Part shown: positions 1-13,000 of the stretch, piece after piece
How positions within the stretch are numbered: position 1 is the stretch's first letter
How the letters are laid out: the number at the start of each line of letters is the position of its first letter
Source: Amoebophrya sp. A120
Taxonomy: Eukaryota > Sar > Dinophyceae > Syndiniales > Amoebophryaceae
Reading direction: 5' to 3'
Length of the DNA stretch: 64,000 bases
NCBI GenBank assembly: GCA_905178155.1
Contig: CAJINV010000002.1
Coordinates: 7,949,655-8,013,654 of the forward strand
Notes under the pieces: model-generated
Database searches by the model: none
What the model was told of the DNA's origin: nothing
Seen by the model: the letters and a program-made list of their open reading frames with translations, nothing else
Made by a program: the position numbers and the translations under genes

Positions 1-271
1 GTAAAAACATCCCCATCCCAGAGCTGTGATGCAGATCTGCAAGCGCAAGAGCGTTTGTAATGCGCATCCCCATGAGAGGCGTTTCCCATTGTGTTTTGGA
101 ACTTGTAATGCTGTAAACAGGATGAGGAGATGGATTTGGTATGCGGATTCCCTCGCTAAAATGCACTACACTACAGCCTGCAACTTGTCTTGCGTGGTTC
201 CCAAAACTTCAAGGTTTATGTTGCAAAATCCCCATCTTGACTATGGGGTGGGGATGTTTTTACATGGGATA
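1..271. mobile_element. Introner family C, right part (left end outside window)
   Basis: The sequence runs from inside the left inverted repeat (GTAAAAACATCCCCATCCCA) to the right inverted repeat, which ends in GGGATA at 271. The two arms are complementary and match the C elements at 13066-13328 and 31081-31337, including the internal TTGTSATGC-like motifs. The right flanking 5-mer is CGTCC; the left copy lies outside the window. It interrupts the EF-hand gene on the minus strand. Confidence 0.85.
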
Positions 272-2960
272 CGTCCGCGCTGTTCTTCAGCGACTTCAGC
301 GCGTACAGCCACTCGTCCTTGAAGTACCCGGGCAGGAAGTCTTCGTACCCGTGCTCCACGATCTTCAGAAACGTCTGCGCCCGCAGCGTGTCGTCGAAGC
401 GCTTCAGCAGGTAGCAGAACTCCTCGAAACTGGTGACCCCGTCCTGGTTGATGTCCGACTCGCGGAGCAGGTCGATGAAGCCGGACTGCTCGTCGCCCGG
501 GTCCACCGGAATGCCGCCCCGCTGCATGATGTTGAACACCCGGCTGTTCGGAACCTCGAGCGGCTCGCCGGAAATGTTGGTGGGAAAGATCTCCATCAGC
601 TGCGACACCACGTTCTTTTGCCACCCCCCCTGCTTCTGGAACCGCAGCCAGAGGATGCGGCAGATTTCGCACACGACGCAGGCCGTGTCGAAGTTCACCT
701 CCAGCGGCGTCTGCGCCTGCTGAATCGGGCTCGTCTGCGAAAACGCAATCTCCAGCGCCTTCAGATACATCGCCGGCGTCAGCTGATTGTCCTCAATGTA
801 CAAATCGCGGTTCGGGAAGCGGAACTCCAAGAACGCCCCGCACACCGCCTGCAGCTCCGTGATGCTGATCCACCCGAACTGGCCGGGCTGGAACGCGTCT
901 TCCTCCTGCTCCTCCTTCTTGTCCTTCTTTTTCGCCGCTGCTGCACTGGAGGCCGACCCTGCTGCCGCCCCCTGCTGCCCACCGGCTTGCTGGTTATTTT
1001 GTGCGCCACCATTTCCGCCGGTGTTAGTACTTGACGACGCTCCTTCGATTTCCACCACCTGCTCACCCCCGAACCGGACGTGGCCCGCCTGCCCCTGGCC
1101 GTCCTCCTGCGCCTGATGTTCGACACCCCCAGTCGGAGACCCGTCCGCCGCCGCGCCGCCACTGCTGTTCCCCCCGGCGCTCCCGGCGTTTTCTGTCGCG
1201 GCCGCTGCGCCGGCACTTTGTTCCGAAGTTGATGTGTTCATCGCACTCTTCACCAAGCCCAGCCCCAGCTCCGGGTACTCGCGGCTGAGGTGCAGCATGA
1301 CAAATTGATCCGCCAACCAGTTGAGATCGTTCAGCGGGTGCAGTTGCTCCAACTTGCTCCATCGGTTCTCGTATTCCTGCACGGACTTCAGCTGCCGCGA
1401 GCTCATGGACACGTATTTCCACCGGGAGAGAAAGGGGCGAAGATCCCCCACGAGCGAATTCAGCAACACCGGCTCGATTCGCGTGAAGTCCGTCAACAGC
1501 TCCAGGTCCGTGACCCCGACCGCGGCCGGGTGCTTCTTATGCAAGCGTCAGGTTTGAAATCGACAAAGTTGAAATGATTTGCCATGCATAAAATGGATGC
1601 CAGTTGGGGCCTCAGTTTTCAAGTGGCGCATGACAAATTTCGGCAGCACCAAAATCCAGTCTGTCATGCTGTTTGGGCAAAGAACGCTGCTCCTGTCATG
1701 CTACTCTGGCAGCACATCGTCTTTCCCTAAACAGGCTCGCAATCGGTCTCCTTTGCCTCCTCCCCAACACAGGCCACACGTGCCCTACATTTTACGCATC
1801 ACAAATTATTTCAACTTTGACGATTTCAATCCTGACACATCCATACTTCTTCCCGTCCCCGTAAAGCCCGTATCCGGTCAGCGACCCGAGCTCCAGCGCC
1901 AGCAGCTCGGCCATCGTGGCGATGATCTGCTTCTTCACGTCCATGGCCTGGCTGCGCATCTTCATCTTGGAGTCCTCCTGCTCGCTGTCGGAGTCGCTGC
2001 CGGCTGTCTTGCCCCCGCCGGAATTGAAGTCCACGTTGGAAACCGAAAACGCGATCCCGCCGGACTTCTCCATGGGGTTGGCCTTGCCGCTCGCGACCGA
2101 ACTGTTGAACTCCGCGCGCAACTTCTCCTCCTCGCTCTGCTTCCACAGCTCCTCCTGCTTCTTCTTCAGCTCCGCGGCCTCGCGCTTGCGCAGCCGCTCC
2201 TCCCGCAGCCGCTGGGTCCGGACCGACTCCACCACCTTCCACTTGCCGCTCGCGCTCCACCAGCCCCCGCCGTGCGACAGCTTCCGCGCCGTGATGTTCT
2301 TCCGCAGCGCCTCGGCCTTCAGGTTTTCCATCGCCTCGGTCGCCCACATGTCGCGCTGCACCAGCACGTCCTCCTCCTCGTCCTCATCGTCATCCTCATC
2401 CTCGTCGTCCTTCTTCTTCTTTTTCTCCTTGGTCTGCGAGGTGGTATAGTAGCACTGGGGGTTCCCGAGCGTCTGCTGCAAAAACTTCCGGCGGATCAGC
2501 TGCGGCGTGATGTTCTCGCCGATCAGATTATCGTAAAGAAAGATTCCCCCTCCCCATATTGAAAACGCATCCGTCTGAAAATTTGTGATGCACATTTGTC
2601 ACCTCAAATCTTGTCTGTCTTGCAAGAAGGCAAGTCTGGAGAGCCCCCTGCATTTTGCAGGCGGTTTGTGATGCTGTTGGGCTTAGAGCATACACTTTTG
2701 CCATGCTAGGTGCCTACGTCAAAACCTCTCGACCGAGGCTTGACATATGCCTGCAGTCCTCTACTGCAAGACAAATCTGATTTGTGTACGGAAATCCAGC
2801 ATCAGAAACTTCGTTTCGATATGGGGAGGGGGGATTTTTCCTCTTGATACAGATTCCGTTTCAACCGCCGGTGCAGTTCCTCCATGTACTCCAGATTTTT
2901 CTGTCCCACCGCATGGTGCTTCTTCATGGAGGACTGCTGCGCCGCCGCGTTGCGGGACAT
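272..2960 (-). CDS. EF-hand protein, 3' end beyond the window, two introner introns
   Basis: Exons read 2960-2850, 2528-1846 and 1537-272. The start is an ATG giving MSRNAAAQQ, followed by a charged helical region (LEYMEELHRR), a D/E-rich stretch, a K/R/E-rich coiled-coil-like segment, an acidic S/D patch, then a low-complexity G/S/A/Q region. Near the end lies one clear EF-hand loop, DINQDGVTSFEEF (about 600-1100 bp from the left edge on the minus strand), so calcium binding is likely. Removing the elements at 2529-2849 and 1538-1845 together with one 5-bp duplication joins LKRN to LIGENITPQ and GDGKK to HPAAV in frame. A third introner (1-271) follows the ADVS residues, so the C-terminus lies off the window. 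I do not recognise the family; function beyond Ca2+ sensing is unknown. Confidence 0.75.
1538..1845. mobile_element. Introner, family E (308 bp)
   Basis: The ends are inverted repeats of about 40 bp with a few mismatches (left TATGCAAGCGTCAGGTTTGA; the right end reversed reads TATGGATGTGTCAGGATTGA). The 5-bp duplication CTTCT flanks it at 1533-1537 and 1846-1850. Its termini start TATG rather than TATC and lack the A-run, so it is the most divergent element of the set. Removal plus one duplication copy restores GDGKK-HPAAV in the EF-hand gene. Confidence 0.88.
2529..2849. mobile_element. Introner, family A (321 bp)
   Basis: Inverted ends resemble TATCAAAAGGAAAAATCCCC (left end slightly diverged: TATCGTAAAGAAAGATTCCC). 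The duplication CAGAT is at 2524-2528 and 2850-2854. The internal segment with the TGCAGTCCTCTACTGCAAG block lies on the right, the same orientation as the copy at 45535. It is an intron of the EF-hand gene. Confidence 0.9.
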
Positions 2961-5202
2961 GATGTGCTAGGACAAAGAACTGTCGCTCGTCTACTTCGGT
3001 AATATTAATGTAGCAAATGTAGTACGTGCAAGAACGTCAGTGGAGCAAAAGCCGAACATATCGTACTTACATGATTTCATTTTCAGGGTACCTGTCATAT
3101 TTATGTTTCTGACATAGTTGGTTTGAGGAGGGGGCCTGGTGACAGATGATGATGGGCATGATTGCGTAATGGTACTAATATGGTCGCAAATATATAGTAG
3201 TCTACTTGCAGCGAGCACGACTGTGCTGACCAACACAAGGCCAGACGCAAATGTAACTTCTTCCGGACGAAGACGAAAAGAGAAGAACGAATGCACGACA
3301 GTAGTACCGACATTAGCCTAGCTTGTTGAAATGATGAAAAGCGCTTTTCAGTAAAATATCTTCACCGACTCCTGGTTGTTCTTCGCACGAAAGATGCTAG
3401 TACCGAGGCGTCGACATCTGCATCTGCTACAGCTGCAATATACAAGGTGAACCGAAGATCCTGTGCTTGCATTGCTACGAGTACGATTACAGGAGCGGGT
3501 CAAAAATCATATCAACGAACAAACCGATCCCTTTTGCGTCGCACGAATATGTTGAAATGCAGAGAGAGTATGGTGAAAGAACCTGCTGAACGATCATGCC
3601 ATGCTACCGCTCCCACTGGTCCGTGCGGTCAATCTACTCGCCCGTCAGGGAGACAAGCCGAGTAGGCTTCTCTTCCGTAGCGAGAGTTTGCTAATTTTTC
3701 ATGAAAGAAGTTTGTACCTATCAATAGCGTGAAAAGTTCTTTTGCCGTCAAAATACTCGTCCGAAGTGCTTGTGTTGGTAGTTTCATTTTCGAAAGAAAT
3801 CACATGTAATGCGGACAAAATTTTTTATCAAGCAGGGACTTCTGAACTACTGAATGGCCCCCGTAACAAGTTGCATTTCCGCAGTTTTTCTCAAAAACAA
3901 AGTAGTACGAAAACCGACTCAATAACAGAGCTTAGCCGAAAGATACGACACAGCAGCCTGGATCACGTGACTTACTCGACAGCCTGCCGTGTCTATCTGC
4001 TTGGAGTATTTGAGTGCAAGTAGGATCTCGCGAAACATTTGTTACCGCATCCCTGCGACAGATTCTACTGAATCGACGCAGGTGCGCGCGAGCGTACCGG
4101 TTGATAGCAAATTCATCATACAGAAAAAAACACAATATATCAAAAATGGACAGAAAAATGAGGCTGCACTATTCGAGTGAATAGGATATCTAAATCAGCA
4201 GGCAGAATTTGGAGCGAAATAAAAAACCGCGAAATACTACTGCGGGTGCGCACTGCATGGCGGCGCACTTGTCGCGTTTTTACATGGTAGAAACTTTCCC
4301 TGTACCATCCCGATCTGTGGAATGTTGTACGCAGAAAAATGGAAGATTGTTTCATTCAAAAAGGCCTTATGTTTATGAAACTCAGCTACATAAAAAAATC
4401 ACGAGGAAAACACAAAACTGTGTGGCGAAAAACAAGGAAAATGTGGACGAAAAGTGTTTCTAATATGAAAAACTTGTGTATGAAGAGTTTTCCGCCACAA
4501 CAGAGAAGTGAAATACACTAAGCAACGATGACTACATCGCTATTCAGTGTGGTTTTTGAGATTTTCTGGTGTACTGTTTCAAAACCCAAATTATACAGCG
4601 TGTAAGTAATCTGCACAGACGAGAATGAGCAAGAGACGATCTCCCTTGCTCCATCCTCGAAAATTTTATATCACGTTCACACAAAAGATCAATCTGCCGT
4701 GCTAGACGCTTCTGGACCTACCGCCGCACACCGCGTGCGCTTTTGAAAAAAACCAACAAAACCTGTTGGAGCGCTACGACAGTCGCGATAAGGAAAGATT
4801 TCTTGGTAAAGCCATCGCAATCTCTAGCAAAGGCAAAAACGCGCTTGACTTCGATTCGCCGATCCCCAAATGAATTAAGACCGAGCGAGATAAAAGACAA
4901 AATAATTGGTGATGTTGTGTTGATGTAGAAAGAAACTAGTCTCGGAAAAGTAAAAGGACAGGGACACAGAGGTCCTGTTCAATATGCCTTGGCGCTTTGA
5001 CATCATTCAAAGTTCGTGATAGAATTCGTCGACAAAATGCGAATTGATTTTCAGGTCGCCCTGTCTTAGACATACCATCAAAAAGCGAGCGGGAATCAAC
5101 AAAAGATTTGGAAGTCGACAAAAAAATTCTGCGTTGCTTTTCTTTGCAGGTTTGAAGTTTGAAGATGTTGAGTTAGAGTTGACCACCGACAGTACAATTT
5201 TT
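2961..5202. other. Gene-poor spacer of 2.2 kb
   Basis: No frame on either strand shows a sustained open reading frame with conserved features. The sequence is more AT-rich than the flanking genes. It should hold the promoter or trans-splice acceptor of the EF-hand gene (a CCTAG lies a few bases before its ATG on the minus strand) and the 3' UTR of the racemase-like gene. I see no repeats or RNA genes. Confidence 0.6.
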
Positions 5203-8200
5203 TTATCCAGAAATTGCAGCATGAGCTGTTGTAGAAGTAGTTGCACAACTACCGGTCGGCACCGGAGGACCTCCAGCAGCTCCACCAGTGGTGCTACTAT
5301 TTGCCCCCGCCGCAAGAACCTGTTGATTTCCGTAGAACACGCTCGGGTCGAAGGTACCGCGGGAGGACGGGTAGGAGACGGCGTCCTCAGATCCGCCGGT
5401 GATGGTCGACATGGTCGCCAGCGAGTCCACGTCCTTGCCGTGATAACCACCGGCAGAAGTCATGTCAGTTTGCCCGATCAGAGTGCCGTTCGTCGTGGAC
5501 CCGGAGATCCGGCGCAGAAACTCGTCCGTCGGGGGCGAGTAGAGGACTGCTGCTGATTTAGTGTTCGCTGGCGGCGTTTGATGGGGCGCCAGCACATGAT
5601 CGTGATACTGGCCCTGCGCAGACTGTAAATTAGAAGTGTTGTTGTACCTGCTGGAACAAGTCGAAGTTGTACTATTTTGCATGATCTCCGGTGTCAACGC
5701 TATCGGTCTGTTGTGCGCTGGCGCCCGTTGAAGATGTTGCTCAGGAATTACCATATCAGGTGTTGAGCAGTCGTTGACCGCCCGCCGATCCGGATGCGCT
5801 ATTTGCTGGTGCTGGTGGGGGTTGAACAACGACTCCTGGGTATTGTTGTAAAAAGTTGTACCATGTCCATGATGATGATCTACTCCAATTGATGCTGAAG
5901 AAGTGTTATTGCCGCTGAAACTCGTGACTGCGTGACTGTGGACCGTGCGCTGATGCGGATTTGGAAAGCTTCCTGTAGTTGTACCATGCTGCTGGTTGTT
6001 CAACGTGCTGCTCATTCCGTAACTCGGGTTGTAGCTCGGTCCAGCTGGTGCTGCACTACTGTTGCTCATAGTGTTTCCGTACATCTGTTCTGAGGAAGAC
6101 GCTGGATTGTACTTCCTCCGTGCATTTGGATGGTGATACGTCAAACCTGGAGGTCCACCGGCGCCTTGTTGTCCGTTACTGTTGCTGGACACGTAGGAGG
6201 ATTCGCGCACAATCGGAGGACCCGTTGGGACGATCATGCTGCTGCTCATGCCGTGGTGGTCTACACCAGCTGCACTGCCGATGCTGGTTCCGATGCCGAA
6301 TCGGGAGTTGCACAGCGCCCCGCTCATGAAGAAGTCGGCGTTGGTGATCGCATCGTACACGGGGAGGTTCCGCCTGGTCGCCTGCCGGATCACCTCCGAG
6401 TAGGGCGGCAACTCCGTGCACTCGATGAGGAAGACCGCGACGTTGGGATGCTGCGTCAACACTTTCTCCGTCAACTGCTCGAGGCCGCGCTTCACCTCCC
6501 CCGGGTTCAGCGGCTTGCCGTACTGCAGCGCCTCGTGCAGCCCCGGGATGCGGGAGCAGGAAACCACCACCAAGCGGTTCAGATTCACGTGCGACAAGCC
6601 GGAAACCTTCTGGATTTCCGGCAGCTTGGGGAGCAGGTCCCGGCCGGACGCCGTGAAGATGGCGATCTCCGCCTCCACCGGCGTGGAGCAGGCCACCGCC
6701 GGCAAGTGCGCAAAGACAGACATGAAGACCGGGATGTGGAACAGGGACCGCGACCGCACGTGCTGCTGTGCCTTCTGCTGGAAAAACACCATGAACCCGC
6801 AGTCCGAAGTGATCCCCGACACGCGAAACTGAAAAACCAACTGGTCCAAAACGCGGTAAAAGGAACGCTCGACCTGATAGGGTGGAAAGAATTTTCATTG
6901 CGGATAGCAGCTAAGGACTTGAAAGTTGTGACCCTGTTTTTAGGTTCTTATCGTGCCTGATAGATCGATGCACGTTGTTGCGGCCATAATTCTACCAAAA
7001 CATCATGATCCGAAGTACTAGTAAGTGGCGTCCTTCTGAGAAATAAAGATTTGCGAGACAAGAAATGGAAATCAAACGAGAACTACAACAATTCGTACCT
7101 CGCGACTCATGACGCCCCTGCGGCACATTTCGAAGGTCAAGCCCGGCACCATCAAACTGACCGAGCGGTAGCTGTAGCTGGACGGGTGTGCGATGTTTCC
7201 GGGAACCGGGTCGTAGTCGTGATCAATGCGCACAATACCCAGGGTGGGTGACGGATTATCCTCCACAACTTCGACGAAAGTTACCTGGTGCTGCCGAGCC
7301 GCCACCGGCTGCTGCGATTGCTGGTGCGGGTTGTGCGGCTGCTGTGCTGGGTGCTGCATGAAGGAGTTGTGGTGCTGCGACGTCGTCGTCGGAGCCTGTG
7401 GTCTGTTTAACATCATGCGTTCATATTGTTCCCCGCGTTGTTCCTCCTGATCATGGCCCTGCCTACTACTTCCTGCTGTCTGTAAAAATTCCTGCATCTC
7501 TACCCCCTGGCTCTGCTGCTGTTGTGCGTAGCCGCGGGAGGTGCTGCCGGAAGCTGCAGGAGCCTGTTGTCCTGGTGAGACTACAACATCGTGTTCGTCA
7601 AAGCTCAACCTCTGCCGAATATTTACGTCGGTATCGAATTCCTCTCGCGCCGCACTGCGTGTGGTGCTTCGGGGAGACGAAATGTCGCCTTGTTCAAGCA
7701 TGTAATTATTCACACAACTACCACTATTCCTTGCCGCATTTTTCGCACGAAACTCGCTGAAGGTGGAGATCACTTCCGAGTGCGGTGTTCCGACGATCGC
7801 TCTGTAGTTGCCGCTCCTGTGCTTCGACGAACTGCCACTCCGGGGCTGCTGCTGAAAATGATCTTCATAAGGTGCATGATGGCGCGGAGGTTGCTCATTC
7901 GAAACCCGGCTGCTTGATGTCCTACACCCGCTTTTTCCACCTGGTGCGCCTTGCTTGTCAACGCAACTCCGCGGCGTGCTGGTGATGGACTGGCAGGGCG
8001 AAGAGGAGGAGTATCCGTTCAGAGACAAAGCGTTCTTTCGGTGTTGGGTCATTTGCGGTTCGTGCTGTGTTGCGGAACGGAAAAGGACGTCACTTTCTTC
8101 ATATTGCGAGCTTAATATGCTCAGATCATGGGGTGACGCGCGTTGGCTGTGTTCCACGTGGTGCCTGTGCCGGTCGTCGTTGATATTGTTCTGCGCAACG

Positions 8201-9102
8201 TCGTGTCTTGTCGAGCTGAAAGCGCCACGATCGTCCCCGTTCCCCTCGGCCTCCTCTTCCTGATCCTGCAAGTGATCGCCCTGCAGTGCGCTCACGAACT
8301 TCCGTCGGGGAACTGCTCGCGGGAATGTTCCAACAACATTTCGGGGCACTGATTGATGTTCCGTAGGCGAAAAGGATTCCGGATCATCTTCGTCGTCATA
8401 ATTCATCGCGTTAAAAATAAAACCACTTCTACTGCTTTCACGATCGACAACTCTCGTCTCCGGCCCTCTACTCCTTCCTGGCTTGGAATTCTTAAGCCGC
8501 TTGCGGCAGGAAGTCGCGCTAACCGCTTTCGCCAGAAGATTCTGCAGAACATCTGCAACGCCGGCCCAGTTGGTGCTTGTAGTACTGCCCGCTGACGAAA
8601 AATCCTCTGCCGTTCTTCTCCCATCCTCCTCATCACACTCATCCTCGGTCGGTTCGCGGTCGTGCCCCGAGTGATGCACATCGAAGCAGTCGCGATCTCG
8701 ACCAAGCACTTTATGTTGTTGTGGACTTCTCTTCAGATAAAAATCTTCGCGACCAGAACCACGATGATGTCCTCGTGACTCTCCGCGAGAGGACTTTTCG
8801 AAATTTGCGGACCCGGTGGTTTTTGCACTTGATGCTCCGGCGGGCCGAACACACGTGGGGACAGCTGGAGCGTAATTTTCCGTTCGTCGTTCATCTTGTT
8901 CATCTCGGTGTACTAATCCTTTCCGGTTGCCAGCCATGATGAGCTGGCGAACTCCGGTTGTGGTCACCCGAGACCGAGAACTTCGAACTCCTTCAGCAAG
9001 AAGCGAACAGCAAAGAGTGCTCGTAGGTCTCGCACATCTCGCCCCGTGCTTTCTCCCCGAAGTCAGCGGATGAACCACCTGCGCTGGTTGCAGTCGCCGC
9101 CA
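5203..9102 (-). CDS. Asp/Glu racemase-like domain protein with disordered N- and C-terminal regions
   Basis: Two exons, about 9078-7099 and 6873-5203, are joined by a GT-AG intron (6874-7098, GTACGAATTG...CTATCAG). The first exon encodes a long polar, low-complexity region rich in S, H, Q, R and D and ends in PSPTLGIVRIDHDYDP and VPGLTFEMCRRGVMSRE. The second starts VERSFYRVLDQ and continues with GITSDCGFMVFFQ and IECTELPPYSEVIRQATR plus LPVYDAITNADFF. These are the segments expected of the aspartate/glutamate/hydantoin racemase superfamily, with the two-lobe Cys pair plausibly in TSDCGF and IECTE. The domain is therefore split by the intron and followed by ~350 residues of N/S/H/Q-rich disorder. 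Catalysis is inferred, not shown. The 5' end is uncertain: an in-frame ATG (MAGNRKG) is at 8937, while an ATG at 9102 opens another frame that would need one more splice. Confidence 0.75.
6874..7098 (-). other. GT-AG spliceosomal intron (225 bp)
   Basis: On the minus strand the exon ends CGCGAG and the intron begins GTACGAATTG; it ends CTATCAG before GTCGAGCG. Splicing joins MSRE to VERSFYRVLDQ in phase 0 inside the racemase-like domain. There are no terminal inverted repeats, in contrast to the introners. Confidence 0.8.
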
Positions 9103-10033
9103 TGTTCTTGATTCCTATTTGATATTAAATCAGTGTCTGCTGCAGCCACCACGTAAAAGCAGTACTATGACGCTCGTGCTGTTTCCGCGAGCAAGAATTG
9201 GTCGTACTATTTTTCTACTCGTGTTTTAACACCTGAGAAAAAACAAGATACTCGCGTGCTCGCACCAGCAAGCGCGCTCACGCGCTGCACTGGCGTTCGC
9301 AAGACTCCTAGTAGTACACTGGGTTCAACAAGTATGAAAATGATCGGAATCGTGTGTCTAGAAGTGGAGTTTCCGTGTCGAATCAACAGAGGCGGGGCCG
9401 TTCACAAGTATATCATGAGGGAGAACGATATCACGGGGTATGGGTATGGGTATGGGGTTCCGCTCCTGGAAGAAAGGTTTTTTTGATAGCAAATCGATCA
9501 AATCCATGTGATTTTTCGATAGCATCAGCAGGCGTACGATAACGATTGGCACAGCCGAATTTTTTCAAGAACGAAGTTAAGCCGTCACTGTAGGCACGAT
9601 ACGAGTTTTTAAATCATAGTGCATTCTGTCAAGTTTGGGCAATAAAAAAAGACACCCTCTTTACCGAGCTTCACCAAGCGAGTGAAGAACCGACTGTATC
9701 ATATATGCTTCAGAGGCTCTTCATCACATCATTGTAGACGCTATGCATATTCATCTCTCAGCGAACCAACTAGTGTGCAAACTTTTGTACGATGAGGTGC
9801 AAGTGGCCAACTTGACCTTCTTTCCGGACGAAAAAACAAGCGCTCGTAACTGCAAAAATACCACCCGAAAACCAGGTATGGCTGCCGAAGATCCTGTTCA
9901 TTTTCTTCCTCTATTTATGATGCGCAGATCAATCACTGCAGGATAGTAATTCCTTTCACATGACACGAAAAATGTAAGGTCGTCGTATAAGTACCCTGTT
10001 CTCCCGTGAGTAACAGACCAAAAACCGAAAATT
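9103..10033. other. Intergenic spacer (0.9 kb)
   Basis: No supportable gene. A short hexanucleotide run (about three copies of GGTATG) lies near 9436-9455. The stretch lies between the 5' end of the racemase-like gene and the stop of the CRAL-TRIO gene and presumably holds their regulatory and 3' UTR sequence. Confidence 0.55.
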
Positions 10034-13000
10034 TCATGTCGCAAAAGTTACATTACCAGCAATTTTGTCCTCTGCTGTGACTAAACCTGCAGGTCCATGT
10101 AGATGTACTTGCCCGCCGGTTGTGCCAGTTGTACTGCCATCTACCGTCCCGGGATCGAAAACTACTACAGCGTCGCCACAGTAGAGAAAGAGCAAGGAGA
10201 GTAATCTTTCTATGGGCCGGAAGAAATTTGAACAGAGGAAGGAAATGAAGACCAGAGCAAATATTTTTGTACACGAAAACACGTACTTGTTCCCGCATAC
10301 ACTACCACAACAAGTACATAACAAGCCTAAAATTGGTATGACCAGCTCCAAAACCACCTTGTTCCAGAAAAACACAACCGCTTTCGTAGCACAGCCGAAT
10401 ATCCCCCGCCCGAGTGTTTGTAGGAAAGACCGTAAACAGCTCCCTAGAGTGGCTCCAGTGGATTTTTTTTCCTGCTTGTTTGCCTGTTCTGTACGAAATG
10501 TAACCGTTTTCGACCCTTGCCGGGACTTGCTCGAGAAGGGACTTGACGCAGAAGACCTTGTTGTGCTGGTGGTGCCGTAGTAGTTGTAGTACGACCCAAA
10601 AGCGTTGTAGAAGCCTTGTTCGACATTTCCCGTGAGACCTGTACTAGTAGAGGTGGACCCATTTCTACTAGCAGTACCTCCGAGGTGGAAAAAGTCCTCC
10701 TGCCGCGCTCTCCCCCACTCCCTTTCTGAAAGCCCCAGCTTCTCGTGGTGTTCCTGTGCCAGTGGATGCGTGAAACCAGAGACGTAGGTGCGGTTCAAGT
10801 TTGTTTCCTTCGCATAGAGGACCCCAGAAGCACGGCTTGACGTGGGGGTCATCTCAGTCACAGTACTAGTCGCGTGCTGAAACCGGTGACTAAACGCCGC
10901 GAGCCGCCGCTCTTTGCTCGTCTTCTCGATACTTCCGGGGCTAATGGTCGCATCTAGAGACGGGGAGCTGCTCGGTGAACTGCTCTCCGCAGCGCTGGGC
11001 CTAGATGTGGTTGTACTCCCCACTGGCGGCATTCCTGCTTCTGGTTTTGTTTTACTACTCTTTCTTATTGGGCTATCTTTACTCGTTTTTCTCCGACTCG
11101 ACGGAGAAGCTCCGCTCCTTTCGGGCACGATCTCCGCAGTACTAGCTCTAGCGTCCGCATGACCCTTAACCTTATTTGTGCTGCTGTGATTGTTTGATAA
11201 GATCTTCCCGGCTGGCGGTGATGTACTATGAAAATCATGATCAGGTCGTGTTCCACTACCCAGCATCCCTCTCCGTGAGTTGCCCTCGGGGTCCGGGTCC
11301 GTGATTCTCCGCTCGGCCTGGTGGTAGAAGCGTGCGGTCGGAAACTCCGGCTCCCCCGGCCCCATGGTGCAGACCGGGAACTGGTTCGAACCTCCGTACT
11401 CGAAAGGCAGAATTTCCTTGGGAATCTTAGTGAACAGCGCTTGTTGCAGAAACGGAAAATTCTCCTCGTCCCCGACAATGGTGTCCCGCGAATGGAAGGG
11501 GATCTGCAGAAAAAAGATCTTTTTGCAGGTATTCGAGGGCGCGAACGCGCGAAAGATGCTCCACGCGATCTGGAACAATGGTGGCGCGTTGATGATGAAG
11601 GTGCCGCGCTGGGTGCCCGGGTAGTGGTTCAGCAGGAGTTTCACCAGCGTCTTCTGCAGCGCGGAGTGCTTGGACAGGCGGAAGGTCCACCCCGAGAAGT
11701 CCATCAGCACGTAAATCTGGAACGTGGGCAACTTCTGTATCCTATGTAAAAACGTACCCACACCAGAGTTGTCATGCTAAACAAAATGCGACACACTTTG
11801 CCCCCCCATTGTGCCATAGCCGCAGATGGCCTGAGACGCAGGGCGGGTGGGTCAGGCGGACACCTAAGTGCCATCGCCATCATCTCCCGGCCACTATATT
11901 CCAACTCTGTTATCGCCACCAACCATACTTCACAACCATCCATACTGTGCCAACTTGCCATCTGAACAACGCCTCACTTTTTATTTGCCAACAATTCCTT
12001 ACTCTGATTCTCGCAAACTTCCAACTCGCAACCACTATAACGGGGATGTACAGCCAGGCCCACAACTACAAGAGAAAGCTGCAGCCTGCGGCAAACCAGT
12101 TGTTACTGTCTGGACGAATGCATTCACTGGAGGCACTAAGCGACAAGCGCCAGCCTGAAGTGATGTTTAAACATCCAAACTAAAGGTAAGAGGTGCGAGA
12201 TTTAATGCTGATCTACCAGACCGCCGGATTTGGCGATCATGATCGGCGACTGCTTTACACATGACCGAACGTGCGGGGTACAGATACACGATTGGCAAGG
12301 CTGCTCAAGTAGAGCACGTTTCTGCACGCGGACCGCTGCCCACGCGGGAGCAACACAGAAGCGCAAAACATCGGCGCCAGGTTCATTCTCGATTCCACGG
12401 CGGGAATATTCCCGCGTCGTGGGCAACACCATCTCCCCCAGCGCTGAAAAGCCTTGAGCTCGCATCTATTGCGCGCCCCTACATCGCATCTATTGCGCTG
12501 GGGAACACGACTCGATTGAGCTTGTTGCTACTGGCTTGGGCGAGCTGGGGGGCATCCACGCTCGCGAAGCCTCGACCTGGTGTCCGTCTGCCGAAGCCTA
12601 CCCGAGCTGCTTAATCCACCGGCGGCATGGTGGACTTAACCCTTTCCAGAACTCCTGCCCAGGTCTGATTTCGTATTCCGGATCTGCTGCGAACATGGAG
12701 AAGTTGCTGCCCATGCCCGTCAGACTAAGCGAGGACCTTGCTGCTGCGCAGGATGGTGCGTGGACGACTGCTGCAGGATTCAGGCGCCGTGCCCGGGCGG
12801 GGAGGAGGTCATTTTTAGGAGGGGTACTCCGCAGCGCGGGGCGCTGGTTCTGAGATCTCGGCTAGTGTAAAAAAAGGGGGCCTGAGATCTAGTAGGCTAC
12901 TGTAAAGGGGGGCACAGCGGACCCGCCACGCTCGGGTGTTTATCTACTTCTTTCGAAACTCCTCTTCAGGGAGTCGGGGGAGATACCGACGTGGTGTCAG

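Noticed and set aside
141-1034. Long plus-strand open frame opposite the EF-hand gene
   Set aside because: It is antisense to a frame with a canonical EF-hand loop and introner junctions that restore the minus-strand frame; its leucine/arginine-rich composition is typical of a GC-rich shadow frame.
2529-2849. Short repeats separated by unique sequence, considered as CRISPR-like or IS elements
   Set aside because: The repeats are terminal inverted pairs with 5-bp duplications scattered in eukaryotic introns; there is no array of direct repeats and no prokaryotic transposase.
9436-9455. GGTATG repeat considered as a telomere-like tract
   Set aside because: Only about three units, not a known telomere motif, and internal to the contig.
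12239-12853. Plus-strand open frames inside the long C introner and their copies at 30239-30831
   Set aside because: Although present in both copies, the frames differ by non-synonymous changes, lie in overlapping frames and show no recognisable domain; the repeat explains their recurrence.
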